From NCBI GenBank assembly GCA_945281075.1, contig CALYQE010000010.1:1-24304 (forward strand): 24,304 nucleotides of DNA, given 5' to 3'. Each line of letters begins with the position of its first letter. Position 1 is the stretch's first letter. The stretch comes from an uncultured Lactobacillus sp. (GTDB lineage: Bacteria > Bacillota > Bacilli > Lactobacillales > Lactobacillaceae). The position numbers and the translations under genes were made by a program. Under the pieces are notes generated by a model. It made no database searches. It was not told the DNA's origin and saw nothing but the letters and a program-made list of their open reading frames with translations. Of this stretch, positions 22,440 to 24,304 are shown piece by piece.

Positions 22440-23471
22440 ATGACTACTTGTCCAAATTGTGGTCGGCCAGTTAATGATGCCGATAAAGTTTGTCCCGAAT
22501 GTCACTTTAATTTGCAAAAGTACCGCGACGCCTTTTTAACGGAGCAGCCGCATGAAAATAGCGGTGAAACAAAGGATGAAAGGACGGCCAAAATTGCCAG
22601 CCGTGAAGATTATTGCCAAGAGTTTTATCCGAAAAAACAAAATTTGGTGATTCAAAAAATGTTGCAGTGGATTCATGTTAATAGCATGATCGTCTTTTTA
22701 TTAGGCATTGCGCTGCTCATTATTATGAGCTTTTCGCGCAGTATTGGCTGGATCTGCTTTTTTGCCTTAATCGTTTGGCTTTATGCTGTTTGTGTTCGCA
22801 CGGCTAAGATCGATCGTTATACGGTCGACGAACGTCTAACTGAAAAGGTTAATCAGGTTGGCTCTGACTTGTTTAACAACGTTGCTGACTCCAAGCAGAA
22901 AGTTAAGGCTAAGAAAAGGTCAACAGACAGAAAACAGGGCGGTGATGAGCTTGCTGCAACACCGGTTAAAAAGCACTTTAACTATCCGCAATTGTTGGTA
23001 ATTTTATTAGCGGTTATCAACTTGATCGTTTTATTTACCGGCTCGGGCGCATCGGTTTCAGACTTTACTTACAGCGGAAAGATGTCTATTACCCGGGTGG
23101 CCTTTGGTTTAGCGGGGCGCTTATTTGCTTCCAGCACGACCTTAATTTCCGGCATCGTGGTTTGTGTTTTGTGGTTGCTGATTGTGCTATTTCCAATTTT
23201 CATCATCTATCACACGCTCAAGGACACGGTGAAAAGCCGAAGGATTGCCTTTGCGCTGTCATTAATTGAATCGCTGTTTTTAATTTATCTAATTTATCTC
23301 ATGTCAAACAGTCAGTTATCAGGTACAGGACTGTTAAAGAACATTACCACCGAGCTGCTCATTTATGCAGTGTCGGTTGGTACTTCAACTTATTTTCTCA
23401 TCCTGTCCAGCATCATGATGACGATTCTGTCCGGTTATAACTTGTTGAGAAAAAAGCAGCCTGAGCAATAA
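22440..23471 (+). CDS. Zinc-ribbon membrane protein (DUF6574-like)
   Basis: Function unknown, 343 residues. ATG at 22440 is chosen because AAAGGA (22426-22431) lies eight bases upstream; the in-frame ATG at 22431 overlaps that site. The N-terminus is a zinc ribbon, CPNC at 4-7 and CPEC at 18-21, facing the cytoplasm. Then come a hydrophilic stretch, two close helices (about 78-120), a charged loop (125-177) rich in Lys and Asp, and about four helices from 183 to the end. The combination occurs in uncharacterised Lactobacillus membrane proteins; the DUF6574 label is from memory and tentative. A weak promoter (TTGTTT at 22388, ATAATT at 22411) overlaps the preceding terminator's T-run. Confidence 0.75.
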   Translation: MTTCPNCGRPVNDADKVCPECHFNLQKYRDAFLTEQPHENSGETKDERTAKIASREDYCQEFYPKKQNLVIQKMLQWIHVNSMIVFLLGIALLIIMSFSRSIGWICFFALIVWLYAVCVRTAKIDRYTVDERLTEKVNQVGSDLFNNVADSKQKVKAKKRSTDRKQGGDELAATPVKKHFNYPQLLVILLAVINLIVLFTGSGASVSDFTYSGKMSITRVAFGLAGRLFASSTTLISGIVVCVLWLLIVLFPIFIIYHTLKDTVKSRRIAFALSLIESLFLIYLIYLMSNSQLSGTGLLKNITTELLIYAVSVGTSTYFLILSSIMMTILSGYNLLRKKQPEQ

Positions 23472-23505
23472 AAAAGAAGCGGAAAATTTCTTTCCGCTTC
23501 TTTTT
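23471..23505. terminator. Bidirectional terminator between convergent genes
   Basis: AAAAAGAAGCGGAAA (23471-23485) pairs with TTTCCGCTTCTTTTT (23491-23505), T-runs on both strands. It overlaps the last base of the plus-strand stop codon and serves the aldehyde dehydrogenase on the minus strand too. Confidence 0.92.
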
Positions 23506-23518
23506 GTTTGTCAATTTA

Positions 23519-24304
23519 CTAGTTCGTTGGCATTTCAATAACTAAGTGTTCGTTGACGAAGGCCATCATGCCAAGGTCACTCAACTCGCGACCATAGCCG
23601 GACTTTTTGATGCCGCCGAAAGGCAATTCGCCGGAGCTGATCCAGGTACCATTAATTACGGTCATTCCCGTTTCGATCTGGGCTGCGACTTCTTGAGCGT
23701 GCTGCACGTCGCTACTGATCACTGATGAACCCAGGCCGTAGCTTGAGTCATTGGCAAGCGCGATTGCGTATTCTTCATCTTCTACTTCGTAAACAATAGC
23801 CACTGGGCCAAAGAATTCCTGGTCATAAGCAGGGTTATTTTTATCAACATTCGTCAAAATTGTTGGTCTGAAGAAGGCCCCGTCTTCAGCGATTTCAGGA
23901 TATTGATAAAAGATCTTGGCACCAGCTGCAACAGCTTCATCAACCTGTTTAAGCAGCTTATCTCTGGCAGCGGCTGAATTCATTGGTGGAAGAGTCGTTG
24001 TTTCGTCTAGCGGATCGCCCGGTTTTAAGCTAGAAAAAACGTTTTTTAATTCGTGCAGAACTTCATCATAACGGGATTTTACGACAATTATCCGTTTAGA
24101 AGAAGTACATACTTGGCCGTCATTATATGTTCTGGCGGAACTTAAGACCTTTTTTAAAAGAAATGGATCTGCATCGTTTAAAACAATGAACGCATCATTG
24201 CCGCCAAGCTCCATGGTTGACTTCTTAAGGTTCTTGCCGGCATTGGCAGCGACTGAAGCACCGCCACGCTCAGAGCCCGTTAAAGCAACCCCTTGAATCC
24301 GCGG
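23519..24304 (-). CDS. NAD(P)-dependent aldehyde dehydrogenase (GabD-like), C-terminal 261 residues
   Basis: Oxidises an aldehyde to the acid; the sequence resembles the succinate-semialdehyde dehydrogenase group, but the true substrate is open. The frame is open to the window edge, so the N-terminal half (including much of the coenzyme domain) is missing from view. In the visible part: [13 protein letters not shown] (coenzyme-binding turn), MELGGND with the catalytic Glu, and [10 protein letters not shown] with the catalytic Cys about 36 residues after that Met. Later [24 protein letters not shown] and [16 protein letters not shown] are standard family signatures. No truncation is seen at the C-terminus. 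Convergent with the zinc-ribbon gene and separated from it by the shared terminator. Confidence 0.93.
   Translation of the reverse strand, partial: PRIQGVALTGSERGGASVAANAGKNLKKSTMELGGNDAFIVLNDADPFLLKKVLSSARTYNDGQVCTSSKRIIVVKSRYDEVLHELKNVFSSLKPGDPLDETTTLPPMNSAAARDKLLKQVDEAVAAGAKIFYQYPEIAEDGAFFRPTILTNVDKNNPAYDQEFFGPVAIVYEVEDEEYAIALANDSSYGLGSSVISSDVQHAQEVAAQIETGMTVINGTWISSGELPFGGIKKSGYGRELSDLGMMAFVNEHLVIEMPTN

Overview
The window looks like a chromosomal stretch of a low-GC lactic acid bacterium, most likely Lactobacillus in the narrow sense (the delbrueckii/helveticus/acidophilus/amylovorus group). The basis is the AT-rich Gram-positive promoters and strong AGGAGG ribosome sites, an IS1182-type transposase beginning MYQNYTTGQT, a proline-iminopeptidase-type hydrolase, a DUF3290-DUF421 pair and an Rgg-type regulator relic. 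The species cannot be fixed from sequence reading alone.

Layout. 1-680: 5' end of an IS1182-family element (minus), abutting the end of a PepI-family alpha/beta hydrolase gene (minus). 1735-4920: a plus-strand operon of DUF3290, DUF421, a sirtuin-like protein that has lost its recognisable active-site residues, and a DEDDh exonuclease fused to a BRCT domain. 4951-5882: a membrane-anchored DNA/RNA non-specific endonuclease with its own promoter. 5883-7655: a decay zone holding a nested palindrome, an Rgg/XRE regulator pseudogene (minus; several frameshifts and a stop), AT-rich sequence with inverted repeats, and a relic of an AraC-type helix-turn-helix domain (plus).

7582-14756: a UgpBAEC/Msm-like ABC importer operon (ATPase, two permeases, an RNase J-like beta-CASP metallo-hydrolase, lipoprotein binding protein), then a second, paralogous binding protein with its own promoter. 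A perfect inverted repeat of TTAAGATAA straddles the operon promoter. The importer has no glycosidase; the beta-CASP protein sits where a substrate-processing enzyme would be expected, and this is the least explained arrangement in the window.

14868-16718: a CorA-type cation channel and a membrane-anchored class A beta-lactamase-fold protein in which the SxxK, SDN and KTG motifs are all altered. 16797-20476: a TetR regulator and a 996-residue MMPL/RND transporter with two long heptad-repeat blocks, driven from a promoter overlapped by an operator-like palindrome. 20508-22389: an ABC-F ATPase preceded by a leader with two eight-residue peptide ORFs and a hairpin, which suggests translation-dependent (antibiotic-sensing) control. 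22440-23505: a zinc-ribbon membrane protein. 23519-24304: C-terminal part of an aldehyde dehydrogenase (minus), cut by the window edge.

No tRNA, rRNA, CRISPR array or prophage was seen. All family assignments come from motifs read by eye; no database search was run.
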